Source: Helicobacter sp. 11-8110 (GTDB lineage: Bacteria > Campylobacterota > Campylobacteria > Campylobacterales > Helicobacteraceae). From it: 64,000 bases of DNA. Below the pieces are notes generated by a model, which was not told the DNA's origin, made no database searches, and saw nothing but the letters and a program-made list of their open reading frames with translations. Position numbers and translations under genes: made by a program. Positions 10,070-19,475 of this stretch are shown here, in pieces (within the stretch, counting starts at the first letter, position 1; each line of letters begins with the position of its first letter). The stretch lies in contig NZ_NHYL01000002.1 in the NCBI RefSeq assembly GCF_003288905.1, forward strand, positions 1-64,000, given 5' to 3'.

Positions 10070-10840
10070 GTGGCAAAAGAAAAATGTCCTCCCTGTGAAT
10101 GCCCCAAAGGCGTTCCTTTATGGCTTGGAACTTATGGTGATATGGTTACACTCATTTTGACTTTCTTTATTTTGCTGCTTTCTATGGCTACTTTTACCAC
10201 TGAAAAAATTGATGAAGCAATCGGTTCTTTAGAAGGGACTTTTGCTGTGCTTGAAAATGGGATAAAAACACAGATTAACCCTCCTGCTCCAATTCTTGCA
10301 ACTCCTATTAAACCTCAAGAAGTAATGGAAGATGCGGTTAATATCTTTGCAAGTCTCATTACTGAATACAACGAAATTAATAAACTTGCTAATGGTCCTG
10401 CTGTTGAATTTGAAGAAGCTGAAGAGGGTATGATTATTCGCATTCCAGAAGCCTTACTCTTTGAGAGTGGTAGTGCTGTTTTAACTAATTCTAGCGGACT
10501 TGCTTTTTTAAAAAGACTAACTCTAGAGTTTGATAAACTCCCAGAAACAGCATTAATCAAAGCCATTGGACACACAGATAATGTCCCTATGCGAGAAAAT
10601 CCCATCTTTGCAGACAATCTAGAACTCTCTATTGCTAGAGGTGTCAATGTTGCCCAACTTATTATCTCTGAGGGCATCTCAAAAGAGAGAGTTTTAGGTG
10701 GTGGTGAGGGAGAATTTTCTCCAATTGCTAGCAATAAAATTCCTGAACTTAGGGCAAAAAACCGACGCGTGGATTTGTATATCTATAGCATAGGAGAGGA
10801 TCTCCCTAGTCTTGCACAAAATCTAGCCAAATCAAATTAA
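10070..10840 (+). CDS. MotB/PomB-like stator-type protein, orphan
   Basis: One transmembrane helix (about residues 22-44) with the stator motif TYGDMVTLILTFFILL, whose Asp is where the ion-conducting Asp of MotB sits. After a linker there is an OmpA-like peptidoglycan-binding domain (about 120-250; GHTDNVP, RAKNRRVDLYI). 256 residues is the MotB size. It starts at GTG 10070 after AAGGA. No motA-like partner lies beside it: upstream is a divergent dedA and downstream a carbonic anhydrase gene. It may be the flagellar MotB, a second stator subunit or a related cell-wall anchor; the family call is firm, the role is not. Confidence 0.75.
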   Translation: MAKEKCPPCECPKGVPLWLGTYGDMVTLILTFFILLLSMATFTTEKIDEAIGSLEGTFAVLENGIKTQINPPAPILATPIKPQEVMEDAVNIFASLITEYNEINKLANGPAVEFEEAEEGMIIRIPEALLFESGSAVLTNSSGLAFLKRLTLEFDKLPETALIKAIGHTDNVPMRENPIFADNLELSIARGVNVAQLIISEGISKERVLGGGEGEFSPIASNKIPELRAKNRRVDLYIYSIGEDLPSLAQNLAKSN

Positions 10841-10849
10841 AGGATTTAA

Positions 10850-11485
10850 GTGGCACAAAGCTCTATTGAAACACTCTTTGAAGGTGCAATTAAATTTAAA
10901 GAAGAAAATTTTATTGCCTATAAAGAGCTTTTTGAAAATCTCAAAGAAGGTCAAAATCCTCACACACTTTTTGTGGGTTGTGCTGATTCAAGAGTTGTTC
11001 CAAACCTTATTACAAACACTCTCCCAGGCGAACTCTTTGTTGTTAGGAATATCGCAAATATTGTCCCTCCTTATAGGGAAGCTGAAGAATATCTTGCCAC
11101 AACTTCAGCCATAGAATATGCCCTTGAAGAACTCAAAGTTGAAAATATTATTATTTGTGGGCATTCTCATTGTGGAGGTTGTGCGGCACTTTATGAAGAA
11201 GATCATTTCACTAAAATGCCCAATGTCCAAAATTGGCTCAAACTAATTGAACCTGTTAAAAAACAAGTTCTTGCTTTAAATCCACAAAATAAAGCTATGC
11301 GTGCTTATTTAACCGAACAAATCAATATCGAAAGACAAATCATGAATCTTTTTACTTATCCCAATGTCAAGGAAAAGTATCTTGCAAGGACATTGCATAT
11401 TTATGGTTGGCATTATATTATTGAAAGTGGCGAAGTGTATAGCTATGATTTCAAAAAACACGAATTTAATTTACTAAAAGGATAA
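10850..11485 (+). CDS. Beta-class carbonic anhydrase
   Basis: Interconverts CO2 and bicarbonate in the cytoplasm. Zinc ligands of the beta class are visible: Cys44 with the CADSR Asp/Arg dyad (44-48), then His105 and Cys108 in CGHSHCGGC. 211 residues, usual length. GTG start at 10850 after AAGGATTTAA. It lies 9 bases after the MotB-like gene and 2 bases before kdsA; carbonic anhydrase beside kdsA-ribH-nusB-pyrF is the H. pylori arrangement too. Confidence 0.95.
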   Translation: MAQSSIETLFEGAIKFKEENFIAYKELFENLKEGQNPHTLFVGCADSRVVPNLITNTLPGELFVVRNIANIVPPYREAEEYLATTSAIEYALEELKVENIIICGHSHCGGCAALYEEDHFTKMPNVQNWLKLIEPVKKQVLALNPQNKAMRAYLTEQINIERQIMNLFTYPNVKEKYLARTLHIYGWHYIIESGEVYSYDFKKHEFNLLKG

Positions 11486-11487
11486 AA

Positions 11488-12294
11488 ATGATTTTTATTG
11501 CTGGACCTTGCGTTATTGAAAATGATGAAATCTTAGAAGAAATTGCAGAATCGCTTAAACCACTTGCAAAAAATCCTGATATTGATTTTTATTTCAAGGC
11601 AAGTTTTGATAAAGCAAACCGCACGAGCCTTGATTCTTATCGAGGACCAGGTTTAGAAAAAGGACTAGAATCTCTAGCCAAAATCAAGCAAAAATTTGGC
11701 TACAAACTGCTTACTGATATTCACGAAACCCATCAAGTCAAACTTGCAGCTAAAGTCGTAGATATTCTACAGATTCCAGCCTTTTTATGCCGCCAAACAG
11801 ACTTGATTGTAGAGGTCGCAAAAAGCAAGGCTATTGTGAATATCAAAAAGGGACAATTTATGAATCCTGCTGATATGCGCTATTCTGTGCTAAAAGCCAT
11901 TAAAACGCGCGGGGGAGAAGAAGCAACCTATCAAGAATCGCAAAAATATCAGATTCTCCTTACTGAGCGTGGTAGTAGCTTTGGCTATGGGAATTTGGTA
12001 GTGGATATGCGCTCTTTAGTTATTATGAAAGAGTTTGCTCCAGTGATTTTTGATGCTACTCACGCAGTGCAAATGCCTGGTGCTGCTGGCGGAAAAAGCG
12101 GAGGCGATTCTCGCTTTGCTCCCATTCTTGCTAGAGCAGCAAGTGCTGTTGGGATTGATGGCTTATTTGCTGAAGTGCATACTAATCCAAAAATTGCCCT
12201 AAGTGATGGACCAAATATGCTAACTCCACAAGAGTTACTCAAATTATCTAACCAATTACTTGAAATTGATCATCTTATTAAAAAGGATTTATAA
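11488..12294 (+). CDS. kdsA: 3-deoxy-8-phosphooctulonate (KDO-8-P) synthase
   Basis: Condenses phosphoenolpyruvate with arabinose 5-phosphate to KDO 8-phosphate for the lipopolysaccharide core. The barrel begins with [10 protein letters not shown], followed by [11 protein letters not shown] and the phosphate-binding [12 protein letters not shown] and [10 protein letters not shown]. 268 residues is normal. Its stop codon shares one base with the ribH ATG, so the two are probably coupled. Confidence 0.96.
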   Translation: MIFIAGPCVIENDEILEEIAESLKPLAKNPDIDFYFKASFDKANRTSLDSYRGPGLEKGLESLAKIKQKFGYKLLTDIHETHQVKLAAKVVDILQIPAFLCRQTDLIVEVAKSKAIVNIKKGQFMNPADMRYSVLKAIKTRGGEEATYQESQKYQILLTERGSSFGYGNLVVDMRSLVIMKEFAPVIFDATHAVQMPGAAGGKSGGDSRFAPILARAASAVGIDGLFAEVHTNPKIALSDGPNMLTPQELLKLSNQLLEIDHLIKKDL

Positions 12295-12764
12295 TGCAAA
12301 TTATTGAAGGCGATTTATCATTACTTGGCGATGAAAAGATTGCAATTATCTCAAGTCGTTTCAATCATCTTATCACAGATAGATTAATAGAGGGTGCAAA
12401 AGATTGTTTTTTAAGACACGGCGGAATTGATGAAAACCTTACAAACATTTTAGTGCCGGGTGCTTTTGAGATTCCTTTTGTACTAGAAAAAGTTCTTGCT
12501 CAAGGCAATTATGATGGTGTTTGCTGTTTGGGTGCGATTATAAGAGGATCCACACCACATTTTGATTATGTGAGTGCTGAAGCCACTAAAGGTATTGCCA
12601 ATGTTACTATTCGCTATGGAGCTGCTGTAACCTTTGGGGTTTTAACTACAGATACCATTGAACAAGCTATTGAGCGCGCAGGGACAAAGGCAGGAAATAA
12701 GGGCTTTGAGGCAATGAGTAGCCTCATCGAATTAATCAATCTTTATCGTAAAATTGGAGCATAA
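12294..12764 (+). CDS. ribH: 6,7-dimethyl-8-ribityllumazine synthase
   Basis: Penultimate step of riboflavin synthesis, forming an icosahedral or smaller oligomer in the cytoplasm. Motifs seen: [41 protein letters not shown] with the catalytic His, and [19 protein letters not shown]. 156 residues, normal. nusB starts immediately after its stop. Confidence 0.96.
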   Translation: MQIIEGDLSLLGDEKIAIISSRFNHLITDRLIEGAKDCFLRHGGIDENLTNILVPGAFEIPFVLEKVLAQGNYDGVCCLGAIIRGSTPHFDYVSAEATKGIANVTIRYGAAVTFGVLTTDTIEQAIERAGTKAGNKGFEAMSSLIELINLYRKIGA

Positions 12765-13298
12765 ATGGCAACAAGAAGCCATGTAAGGGAAGTTGTTGTG
12801 CAGCTTTTGTATGCTTATAGTAGTGGAAATAATGCAATTTTTAAATTTGCTGATGAAATCTTTGAAGAACACAAAATAAAAAACAAGCAAAAAGATTTTG
12901 CAAATCTACTTTTTAATGGCGTTATTGAAAATCTTGAATCACTTGATTTACGCATCGCTCATCAACTTGAAAGTTGGGATTTTTCAAAAATTGGAGATAT
13001 GGAAAAAGCTATTTTAAGGCTTGGAGTTTATGAAATTGCTTTTAATAATCTTGATAAAGCCATTGCCATTAATGAAGCCCTAGAATTAGCAAAAACCTTT
13101 GGAAATGAGGCTTCGGCAAAATTTATTAATGGGGTTTTGGACAACATTGCAAAGAATCTGCAAATCCCCATTCATACCATTCAAGAATCAATGCAAAAGG
13201 TTAAACAAGTTACAAGTGATTTAGCTAAGCCTGAAAAATCAGAATCTAAAACCCCAAAAGCAAAAAATCAGAACTCCACAAAAAAGGGAAAAGTATGA
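12765..13298 (+). CDS. nusB: Transcription antitermination factor NusB
   Basis: All-helical RNA-binding factor that acts with NusE (S10) in rRNA antitermination. Begins ATRSHVREVVVQLLYAY and contains GDMEKAILRLGVYEI and the KFINGVLDNIA helix typical of NusB. The domain ends near residue 140; the last 35 residues form a Lys/Ser/Pro-rich basic tail that most NusB proteins lack. It overlaps the pyrF start by 4 bases. Confidence 0.93.
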   Translation: MATRSHVREVVVQLLYAYSSGNNAIFKFADEIFEEHKIKNKQKDFANLLFNGVIENLESLDLRIAHQLESWDFSKIGDMEKAILRLGVYEIAFNNLDKAIAINEALELAKTFGNEASAKFINGVLDNIAKNLQIPIHTIQESMQKVKQVTSDLAKPEKSESKTPKAKNQNSTKKGKV

Positions 13299-13978
13299 AA
13301 CTTTGTATCGCCCTTGATATGCCAAACAAAAAAGACAATCTTGAACTCTTAAGCAATCTAAAAACTTCTCAAGAAGTCTGGGTTAAAGTAGGGCTTAGAA
13401 GTTTTATTCGTGATGGAAAAGAGTTTTTAGAGCAAATCAAATCCATTAATCATTTTAAGATTTTTTTGGATTTAAAACTCTATGACATTCCCAACACAAT
13501 GGGCGATAGCATTGATGAAATTGTAAAACTTGGAGTGGATATGGTAACTATTCACGCAAGTAGCGGAAGAGAAGCAATGTGTGAGATAACAAAACGGCTA
13601 CAAAAAGTCCAAAATCCACCTTTAATTATGGCAGTTACAGCACTTACAAGCTTTCAACAAGAGAGTTTTTTTGAAGTTTATCATAGCAATTTAGATACTC
13701 AAGTTTTAAAATTTGCCAAAATGGCTTATGAATCAGGGATTAATGGAGTGGTTTGTTCTTGCTTGGAATCAAAAGCCATCAAAGAAAAAATCGATTCTCA
13801 TTTTCTTACACTCACTCCAGCAATCCGACCTTTTGGTGAAGAAAGCGGAGATCAAAAACGCACCGCAACCTTGCAAGATGCAAAAGCTGCAATGAGTGAT
13901 TTTATAGTGGTTGGAAGACCTATTTACAAAGCTCCAAACCCACAAGAAGTGATTAATAAGATTCTCCAATCTCTTTAA
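13295..13978 (+). CDS. pyrF: Orotidine 5'-phosphate decarboxylase
   Basis: Final step of de novo UMP synthesis. Family signature DLKLYDIPNTM contains the catalytic Asp/Lys set, and the start CIALDMPNK supplies the first Asp. VVGRPIYKA near the end binds phosphate. 227 residues, normal. Overlaps nusB by 4 bases and is convergent with moeA, overlapping it by 4 bases. Confidence 0.96.
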   Translation: MKLCIALDMPNKKDNLELLSNLKTSQEVWVKVGLRSFIRDGKEFLEQIKSINHFKIFLDLKLYDIPNTMGDSIDEIVKLGVDMVTIHASSGREAMCEITKRLQKVQNPPLIMAVTALTSFQQESFFEVYHSNLDTQVLKFAKMAYESGINGVVCSCLESKAIKEKIDSHFLTLTPAIRPFGEESGDQKRTATLQDAKAAMSDFIVVGRPIYKAPNPQEVINKILQSL

Positions 13979-15201
13979 TTAATGTAATCACACTCTACCT
14001 TACCCCAAATCATTGAATAAGGTAACACCTTTATCCACTCTCCTGCTTCTATTTGTATGCATTCTTCACTTAATAGTGCGATAGCATTGCTTTGGCAAAG
14101 TGGCAAAATCTGCCCTGAAGTGTATTTTCCTTTTTGAGTTAGCAAAAATCCATCTACACTAAGGCTTCCAAGCATAGCATCCATTCGCTTTTTTAACTTA
14201 AAGGATTCAATATTTTTTACCCTTAAAGCTTGAGGAAAATGAGCGTTAGCCCCAGCAAGATTTCTTAAAAATGGTAAAATCAAAAAACGCAACAATACCG
14301 CTCCTGCCAAAGGATTCCCTGGTAATGCGATAATAAATTTTCTCTCTAGCCTTGCCACCATAATAGGCTTACCTGGTTTAATCTGCACACCAGAAATCAG
14401 AATCTCAGCACCTGTTTGCACAAGCACTTCTTGCATAAAATCTGCTTCCCCTTTGCTTGCACCACCTGTGGTAAAAATAATATCAAAAGGCATATTTAAA
14501 ACTTGCAATAATTCTTCTTTATTATCCTTTGAGATTCCTCCATAACTTGCCTTAAAACCAAAACTTTTTAAAATCCCCAGAATCATTGTAGTATTAGAAT
14601 TATAAATTTGATAGTCCTCTGCTAACTCCCAAGGCTCTTTAAGTTCATTGCCCCCAGAAAAAACTCCGATTCTAAGCTCTCTAAATGCACTTACATAGCT
14701 AACACCCTGTGAGGCAAGCAGTGCTAAAGCATTCTCATCAATCTCATCGCCAATCTCTAAGATTTTTTTATTTAATTGGATTTCTTCACCAGCTTGGCGA
14801 ATATTATCCCCTACCTTAAGTCCTTGTGGTATAGTAATACTCTCTTGATTATTAAACCCACCCTCAATAACTTCAAAAGGCACAACTATATCAGCATTTT
14901 TAGGAAGTTTAGCGCCTGTCATAATCTTTGCACACTCTCCACTTTTAAGTTCAACCTCTTTGCGATCCCCCGCAAAAATACTAGCCTTAATTTTTGCTGT
15001 CTTTCCCATATCTTCTGACCTTATGGCATATCCATCCATTGCAGCATTATCAAAACTTGGGAGCGCCTTTTGAGACACAATTTCTTGGGCTAAGAATCTC
15101 CCTTGTGATTCTAATAAAGCCAAAAATTCTTTATTTTTTGCAAAGCCACTACCTGCCTTTTGCAAAATCTTGATTGCTTCTTGTAATGAAACTGCTTGCA
15201 T
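13975..15201 (-). CDS. moeA: Molybdopterin molybdenumtransferase
   Basis: Inserts molybdate into adenylylated molybdopterin to give the molybdenum cofactor. 408 residues with the MoeA order: N-terminal domain with SFDNAAMDGYAIRS, GAKLPKNADIVVPFE, and the MogA-like domain with TTGGASKGEADFM and the substrate loop ALPGNPLAG. Molybdenum enzymes such as formate dehydrogenase are common Sec proteins, so its place next to the selenocysteine genes makes sense. It starts two bases after the stop of the desulfurase-like gene and looks co-transcribed with it. Confidence 0.94.
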   Translation of the reverse strand: MQAVSLQEAIKILQKAGSGFAKNKEFLALLESQGRFLAQEIVSQKALPSFDNAAMDGYAIRSEDMGKTAKIKASIFAGDRKEVELKSGECAKIMTGAKLPKNADIVVPFEVIEGGFNNQESITIPQGLKVGDNIRQAGEEIQLNKKILEIGDEIDENALALLASQGVSYVSAFRELRIGVFSGGNELKEPWELAEDYQIYNSNTTMILGILKSFGFKASYGGISKDNKEELLQVLNMPFDIIFTTGGASKGEADFMQEVLVQTGAEILISGVQIKPGKPIMVARLERKFIIALPGNPLAGAVLLRFLILPFLRNLAGANAHFPQALRVKNIESFKLKKRMDAMLGSLSVDGFLLTQKGKYTSGQILPLCQSNAIALLSEECIQIEAGEWIKVLPYSMIWGKVECDYIN

Positions 15202-15203
15202 TT

Positions 15204-16199
15204 TTATCCTTGTAATGATTTAATTTGTCGGTATTTTTGAATGATTTTTTGTGCTAGTCTATTAATATCCACTTTCTCTTTAAAACTCAAACTCAAAAGT
15301 TCTCTTGCTTGATTCTCACTATACCCCATTAATTGCAGCACAAAAGAGGGCTTAGCAAATCCAAAAAGACACTCTTGCCCATTAATCAAAGAAATATCAT
15401 CAAAAATCAAACTTTGAATCAGATTTCTTGCTTTAATCCCCTTTAATCCTAGAGGCAAGGTATTAGAAGGTGTCTCAAAAAAACAATAACAATCCTCTTG
15501 CAATTCTTTTTTTAGAATCTCAAAGAATAATTGAGCTTGATTTTCTTTGGGAACTTTTTGAAGTCTAATTGCCTCCAAAAATACTCCATAGAGATTTTCA
15601 ATCTCTAAATATAACCCCAAATCCAAAATATCTTTACCCGCCATAATTCCAAAAGGACGCATTAAGCCCAAATTTTCTCCATTAGCAATTAAAAAATTTG
15701 CATTTTTTGGCAAAGGCAACCCTAAGGCTAAAGCATAGCTAATATCCCAAAGGGTAAAAACATCTTTTAAAATCTCATCTAAATGAAGATTCAAAGTAAG
15801 AATGTCTTCATTTAAATAAGGAATCAAAAAGCAATCCGCCCCTTTTTCTAAGGCGTTTTCAATATCAATTTGACCACTTTTTTTATCTGGGATTATGGGA
15901 ATTATTGATTCTTTATTGGGCAAAGCAAGGTAGGCACTATAAAGCATTTGATGAGAAGAAAGTACAAGAGCGACTTTGTATTTTTGGCTAAGCTTGGAGA
16001 GCAAAAAATAAAAACTCTCCAAATTAAAACTAAAAGGGCGCGTAATCTCACAGCCCAAAAAATGGCTTAATTCTTTATTTTCTTGACTTATTTTTTGCCC
16101 CGCACTAGGAGTAATAGCCAAATAATTAGGGCGATCTTGCGCTATTAATTTTTGCATTAAAGAAGTATAAATGGGTGGATTTTGCAAATAATCTAGCAT
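15204..16199 (-). CDS. Cysteine-desulfurase-like protein lacking the PLP lysine
   Basis: 331 residues with the fold pattern of NifS/IscS. Aligning by eye with IscS: LDY at the start, His83 (SSHQML) at the PLP-stacking His position, Asp152 (LWDISYA) at the pyridine-nitrogen Asp, and a C-terminal block with Cys277 in NGQECLFGFAKPSFVLQLMG, matching the GSACSSG...PS.VL..MG catalytic-Cys loop. The Schiff-base lysine (usually SGHK) is Asn176 in ANGEN, and the TSGATE phosphate loop is not evident. It overlaps selB by 7 bases at its start. I infer a PLP-free derivative, perhaps a selenium or sulfur carrier or a scaffold for Sec synthesis; activity is unknown. Confidence 0.65.
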   Translation of the reverse strand: MLDYLQNPPIYTSLMQKLIAQDRPNYLAITPSAGQKISQENKELSHFLGCEITRPFSFNLESFYFLLSKLSQKYKVALVLSSHQMLYSAYLALPNKESIIPIIPDKKSGQIDIENALEKGADCFLIPYLNEDILTLNLHLDEILKDVFTLWDISYALALGLPLPKNANFLIANGENLGLMRPFGIMAGKDILDLGLYLEIENLYGVFLEAIRLQKVPKENQAQLFFEILKKELQEDCYCFFETPSNTLPLGLKGIKARNLIQSLIFDDISLINGQECLFGFAKPSFVLQLMGYSENQARELLSLSFKEKVDINRLAQKIIQKYRQIKSLQG

Positions 16200-18010
16200 G
16201 ACTTTAGCGTCCTTTTCCCATTGGTATTTAAAATATCTCCAAAACTATCTAAATAGTCCAAATAAGCAATCAAATATTTTCGACTAAGATTAAAATGTGC
16301 CTTAAAATTATTTAAATCCAAATAACCCTCATTTTTAATAATTTCTCTCATTGCCTCCAAAAGCTGCGTTAGAGCTTGTGTGCAAATAAAAAGTTTATGG
16401 TTAAGTCGCACGATCTTTTTTTCCCTAGTTAGCTTTTTAAACACCTCATCACCACTTTTTCTATCAATATCTAAACTATCATAAAGATTATAAGGCGCCA
16501 TTGGTTCAAAGCCTTGGCTTTGCAGTAGCGTATAAATGGTGCGGTATAAATAATCCTCTATTTTTCCAATTTTAGCCTGTGGAGAAACATAAAATGAATC
16601 ATTTTTTTGCAAAACACCCTCTTTTAAAAGCTTATCTAATAAGCTTTGGGCAAAGTCATTAGCAACCCACGATTGCTTTTGACAAAGCAAAGCAGAGCTC
16701 AAAAGCGCATTGGGATTCTTCTGTAAAATCACTAAAATAATTTCTCTTAATAATTCTTCTGCTTTTTTGGAATACACAACTAGATTTTTTTCACTCACAA
16801 AGCATTGTAAAATCTCTTTTGCAATACTTAATGCTTCAAGTTGTGAGATTCCAAATCTTTGTGAAGCACTTATAAGCCCAAAACCTTTTTTATGTGCTTG
16901 GAGTAAAATCTCAAAGGCTCCTTTTAAATTCCCTTTATCTAGCATTTTTAAAAATTCAAGTTTTTGGGATTTTTTCATCGGATCAACAATAGGGCTTAAA
17001 ACTCTACCACCACCTAGCGTTTGTTTATCATCGCGCAAAATAAATCGCTCATTAAAAATACTATAAACCGGGTTTTTAAGCTTCAAAGTTGCATAATTTT
17101 TATCCAAAAACAAAACCCGACATGGCATTTTTAATGCCCCAATAAAAAAATTAACTTCAGCATTATGAGGAATTTCTACAAACATTTCTAAGGCAACCTC
17201 AACCCTATCAAATCCCCTCAAATAACCCTTTTTACTTAGCAAATCTCCACGCTTTAGCTCATGATGTGAGACACCACTAAGATTTAAAGCTGCCCTCTGC
17301 CCACTTTTAGCTTCATTAACAAACTCGCCGTGGCATTGAATATTTTTTATGCCCACAAGTCTATCAAGATTGCAACACCACGCCTTTTGATCACAAGTGA
17401 GATTACCATCCAAAAGTGTCCCACTCACCACACAACCACTACCTTTAATCACAAAGATTCTATCAATATAGTAACGGAAAAATCCCAAATCCCTATGAAT
17501 CTTTTTGGGTAACTCAAAGAGTGCTCTTTTAAGATTCTCCACACTTACTTCATCATAGAGAGAAACTTCAAAGATTTGATATTTTAAGGTATTAAATTGA
17601 CTAAAAAGATTCTGAATTTGCTCTTTAAGCGCTACAATTTCAGCCTTATCTGCTAAATCTACTTTGCTTATTACCACCACAAAATCACTAATTCCAAGCA
17701 AACTTGCAATTCTTAAATGCTCCAAAGTCTGTGGCATAATGCCATCATTAGCCGCAATGACCAACATTCCATAATCCAATCCAAATGCCCCAGCAATCAT
17801 ATTTTTTACTAATTTTTCATGCCCTGGAACATCAATAAAAGCAATATTTCTCTCCCCATTACTTAGATTTGAAAAGCTCAAATCTAGCGTGATTCCACGC
17901 TCTTTTTCATCTTTTCTTTCATCACCCCAAAATCCATTTAATGCACGCACCAAACTCGTTTTTCCGTGATCAATATGTCCCATTACCCCAAGAATCAAAT
18001 TATCTTGCAT
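16193..18010 (-). CDS. selB: Selenocysteine-specific elongation factor SelB
   Basis: GTPase that brings Sec-tRNA to UGA codons followed by a SECIS element. EF-Tu-like G domain with GHIDHGKT (residues 11-18), DVPGH and SKVD, then two beta-barrel domains. The C-terminal third has the winged-helix repeats that bind SECIS RNA. 605 residues from ATG 18010, which has AAGGA six bases upstream; the longer reading from 18055 has no such site. It overlaps selA by 11 bases and the desulfurase-like gene by 7. Confidence 0.95.
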   Translation of the reverse strand: MQDNLILGVMGHIDHGKTSLVRALNGFWGDERKDEKERGITLDLSFSNLSNGERNIAFIDVPGHEKLVKNMIAGAFGLDYGMLVIAANDGIMPQTLEHLRIASLLGISDFVVVISKVDLADKAEIVALKEQIQNLFSQFNTLKYQIFEVSLYDEVSVENLKRALFELPKKIHRDLGFFRYYIDRIFVIKGSGCVVSGTLLDGNLTCDQKAWCCNLDRLVGIKNIQCHGEFVNEAKSGQRAALNLSGVSHHELKRGDLLSKKGYLRGFDRVEVALEMFVEIPHNAEVNFFIGALKMPCRVLFLDKNYATLKLKNPVYSIFNERFILRDDKQTLGGGRVLSPIVDPMKKSQKLEFLKMLDKGNLKGAFEILLQAHKKGFGLISASQRFGISQLEALSIAKEILQCFVSEKNLVVYSKKAEELLREIILVILQKNPNALLSSALLCQKQSWVANDFAQSLLDKLLKEGVLQKNDSFYVSPQAKIGKIEDYLYRTIYTLLQSQGFEPMAPYNLYDSLDIDRKSGDEVFKKLTREKKIVRLNHKLFICTQALTQLLEAMREIIKNEGYLDLNNFKAHFNLSRKYLIAYLDYLDSFGDILNTNGKRTLKSC

Positions 18011-19370
18011 AACTTTCCTTAATATCCAAAAGTGCTTTTTGAATAATCTTTTCATCTCCCTCCAAAAGCGCCATTACATCTAAAATCACCTTTCCATTTT
18101 CAACTCTAGCAATGATGCCCCTCTCTCTTAAAAGCTGTTCTAACTTTTTCTCATCGCTAAAGCTAAGAGCGATTCCAAAAGACTCTAGGGCTTTATTTGG
18201 CATTGCACCCCCTCCGCTGTAGCCCTTTGTTTCTAAGATGATAGGTTTGAAGCTTTCTTGAATTAGCTCCAATAGCTTTTCTGCTTTCTTTTTTAAAACT
18301 TCTTTAGTTTGCAAAAGCATTTTATAAGTTGGAATCTTTTCATATTTCCCCTGCAAATACGCCATCAAAGTCGCCTCCAAAGCAGCAAGGGTAAATTTAT
18401 CTACACGCAACATTCTTAAAAGTTGATTTTGCTTTAATTGATCAATATAGCATTTCTTGCCAAAAATAATTCCTGCTTGTGCGCCACCAAGCAACTTATC
18501 TCCACTAAAACTCACCAAAGAAGGATTTAAACTTGCAATTTCTTCCAAAGGCATTTCGTATTTTTTTAAAATATCTAGCCCTTTTAAACCAAAATATCCA
18601 CTTCCTAGATCATAATAATCCAACAATCCTTTCTCTTGCGCTAAAGCAATAAGCTCTTGATAGTCAACTTCCTTGCTAAAACCTGCAATTTCATAATTGG
18701 ATTTATGCGCTTTAAAAAGCATAGCAGTATTAGAATTAATAGCCTCTTGATAATCTTTAAGATAGGTTTTGTTAGTAGTTCCCACTTCTTTTAGTATTGC
18801 TCCAGAATCCTCCATAACCCTAGGAATCCTAAAACTTCCACCAATCTCTATTAGCTCACCCCTTGAAACAACCACTTCTTTATTTTTAGCAAAAGTATTA
18901 AAAATCAAAAAAACTGCAGCTGCGTTGTTATTCACCACCAAAACATCTTCCACTCCCAAAAGCATAGCAAAAAGATTTTTTAGATGAATGTAACGCTCAC
19001 TACGATCACCTTCTTTTAGATCATATTCTAAATTATTATAAGCACACAAAAGCGGCTTAACTTCCTCTAAAATCTCATTTGAAAACACACTCCGCCCAAG
19101 ATTAGTATGCACAATAATTCCAGTTGCATTCACCAAAGTTCTAAGAGACTTATTAGTGCGCTTGTGATAAATTTCTTTAATACGCTCCACACACTTCTCA
19201 AACTCCATTATTGCTCCACCATTCAAAAGATCATTGCGATAAATCGCCAAAAACTCTACAACAATCTTCTTTAGCAACACGCCATTACACTCTTCTAAAG
19301 CCTTTGCCTTTAATAATTTATCTGTCTTTGGAATATGCCTTAAAATATTTTCCATTTCTGCCCAATTCAT
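18000..19370 (-). CDS. selA: L-seryl-tRNA(Sec) selenium transferase
   Basis: PLP enzyme that converts Ser-tRNA(Sec) to Sec-tRNA(Sec) using selenophosphate. 456 residues; N-terminal helical domain, then the PLP domain with TNLGRS, the cofactor lysine Lys292 in SFSGDKLLGG and GSGYFG. First gene of the run selA-selB-desulfurase-like-moeA, all with overlaps or gaps of only two bases. No selD, Sec-tRNA gene or interrupted selenoprotein gene was seen in this window. Confidence 0.96.
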   Translation of the reverse strand: MNWAEMENILRHIPKTDKLLKAKALEECNGVLLKKIVVEFLAIYRNDLLNGGAIMEFEKCVERIKEIYHKRTNKSLRTLVNATGIIVHTNLGRSVFSNEILEEVKPLLCAYNNLEYDLKEGDRSERYIHLKNLFAMLLGVEDVLVVNNNAAAVFLIFNTFAKNKEVVVSRGELIEIGGSFRIPRVMEDSGAILKEVGTTNKTYLKDYQEAINSNTAMLFKAHKSNYEIAGFSKEVDYQELIALAQEKGLLDYYDLGSGYFGLKGLDILKKYEMPLEEIASLNPSLVSFSGDKLLGGAQAGIIFGKKCYIDQLKQNQLLRMLRVDKFTLAALEATLMAYLQGKYEKIPTYKMLLQTKEVLKKKAEKLLELIQESFKPIILETKGYSGGGAMPNKALESFGIALSFSDEKKLEQLLRERGIIARVENGKVILDVMALLEGDEKIIQKALLDIKESYAR

Positions 19371-19475
19371 TTAAATGGTGATACAATAACGCACTCTTGC
19401 TTTATTCTGTGTAAAATCAAACTAAAAAAAATAAAAAGTTCAATAAAGACTAATTATATTTATTAATTTTTCATT

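Noticed and set aside
10315-10734. 139-codon frame on the minus strand inside the MotB-like gene
   Set aside because: Shadow of a well-supported gene; composition is unlike a real protein.
18000-19370. Selenoprotein gene or Sec tRNA near selA/selB
   Set aside because: No gene here is interrupted by an in-frame TGA with homologous sequence beyond, and no long-armed tRNA-Sec was seen.
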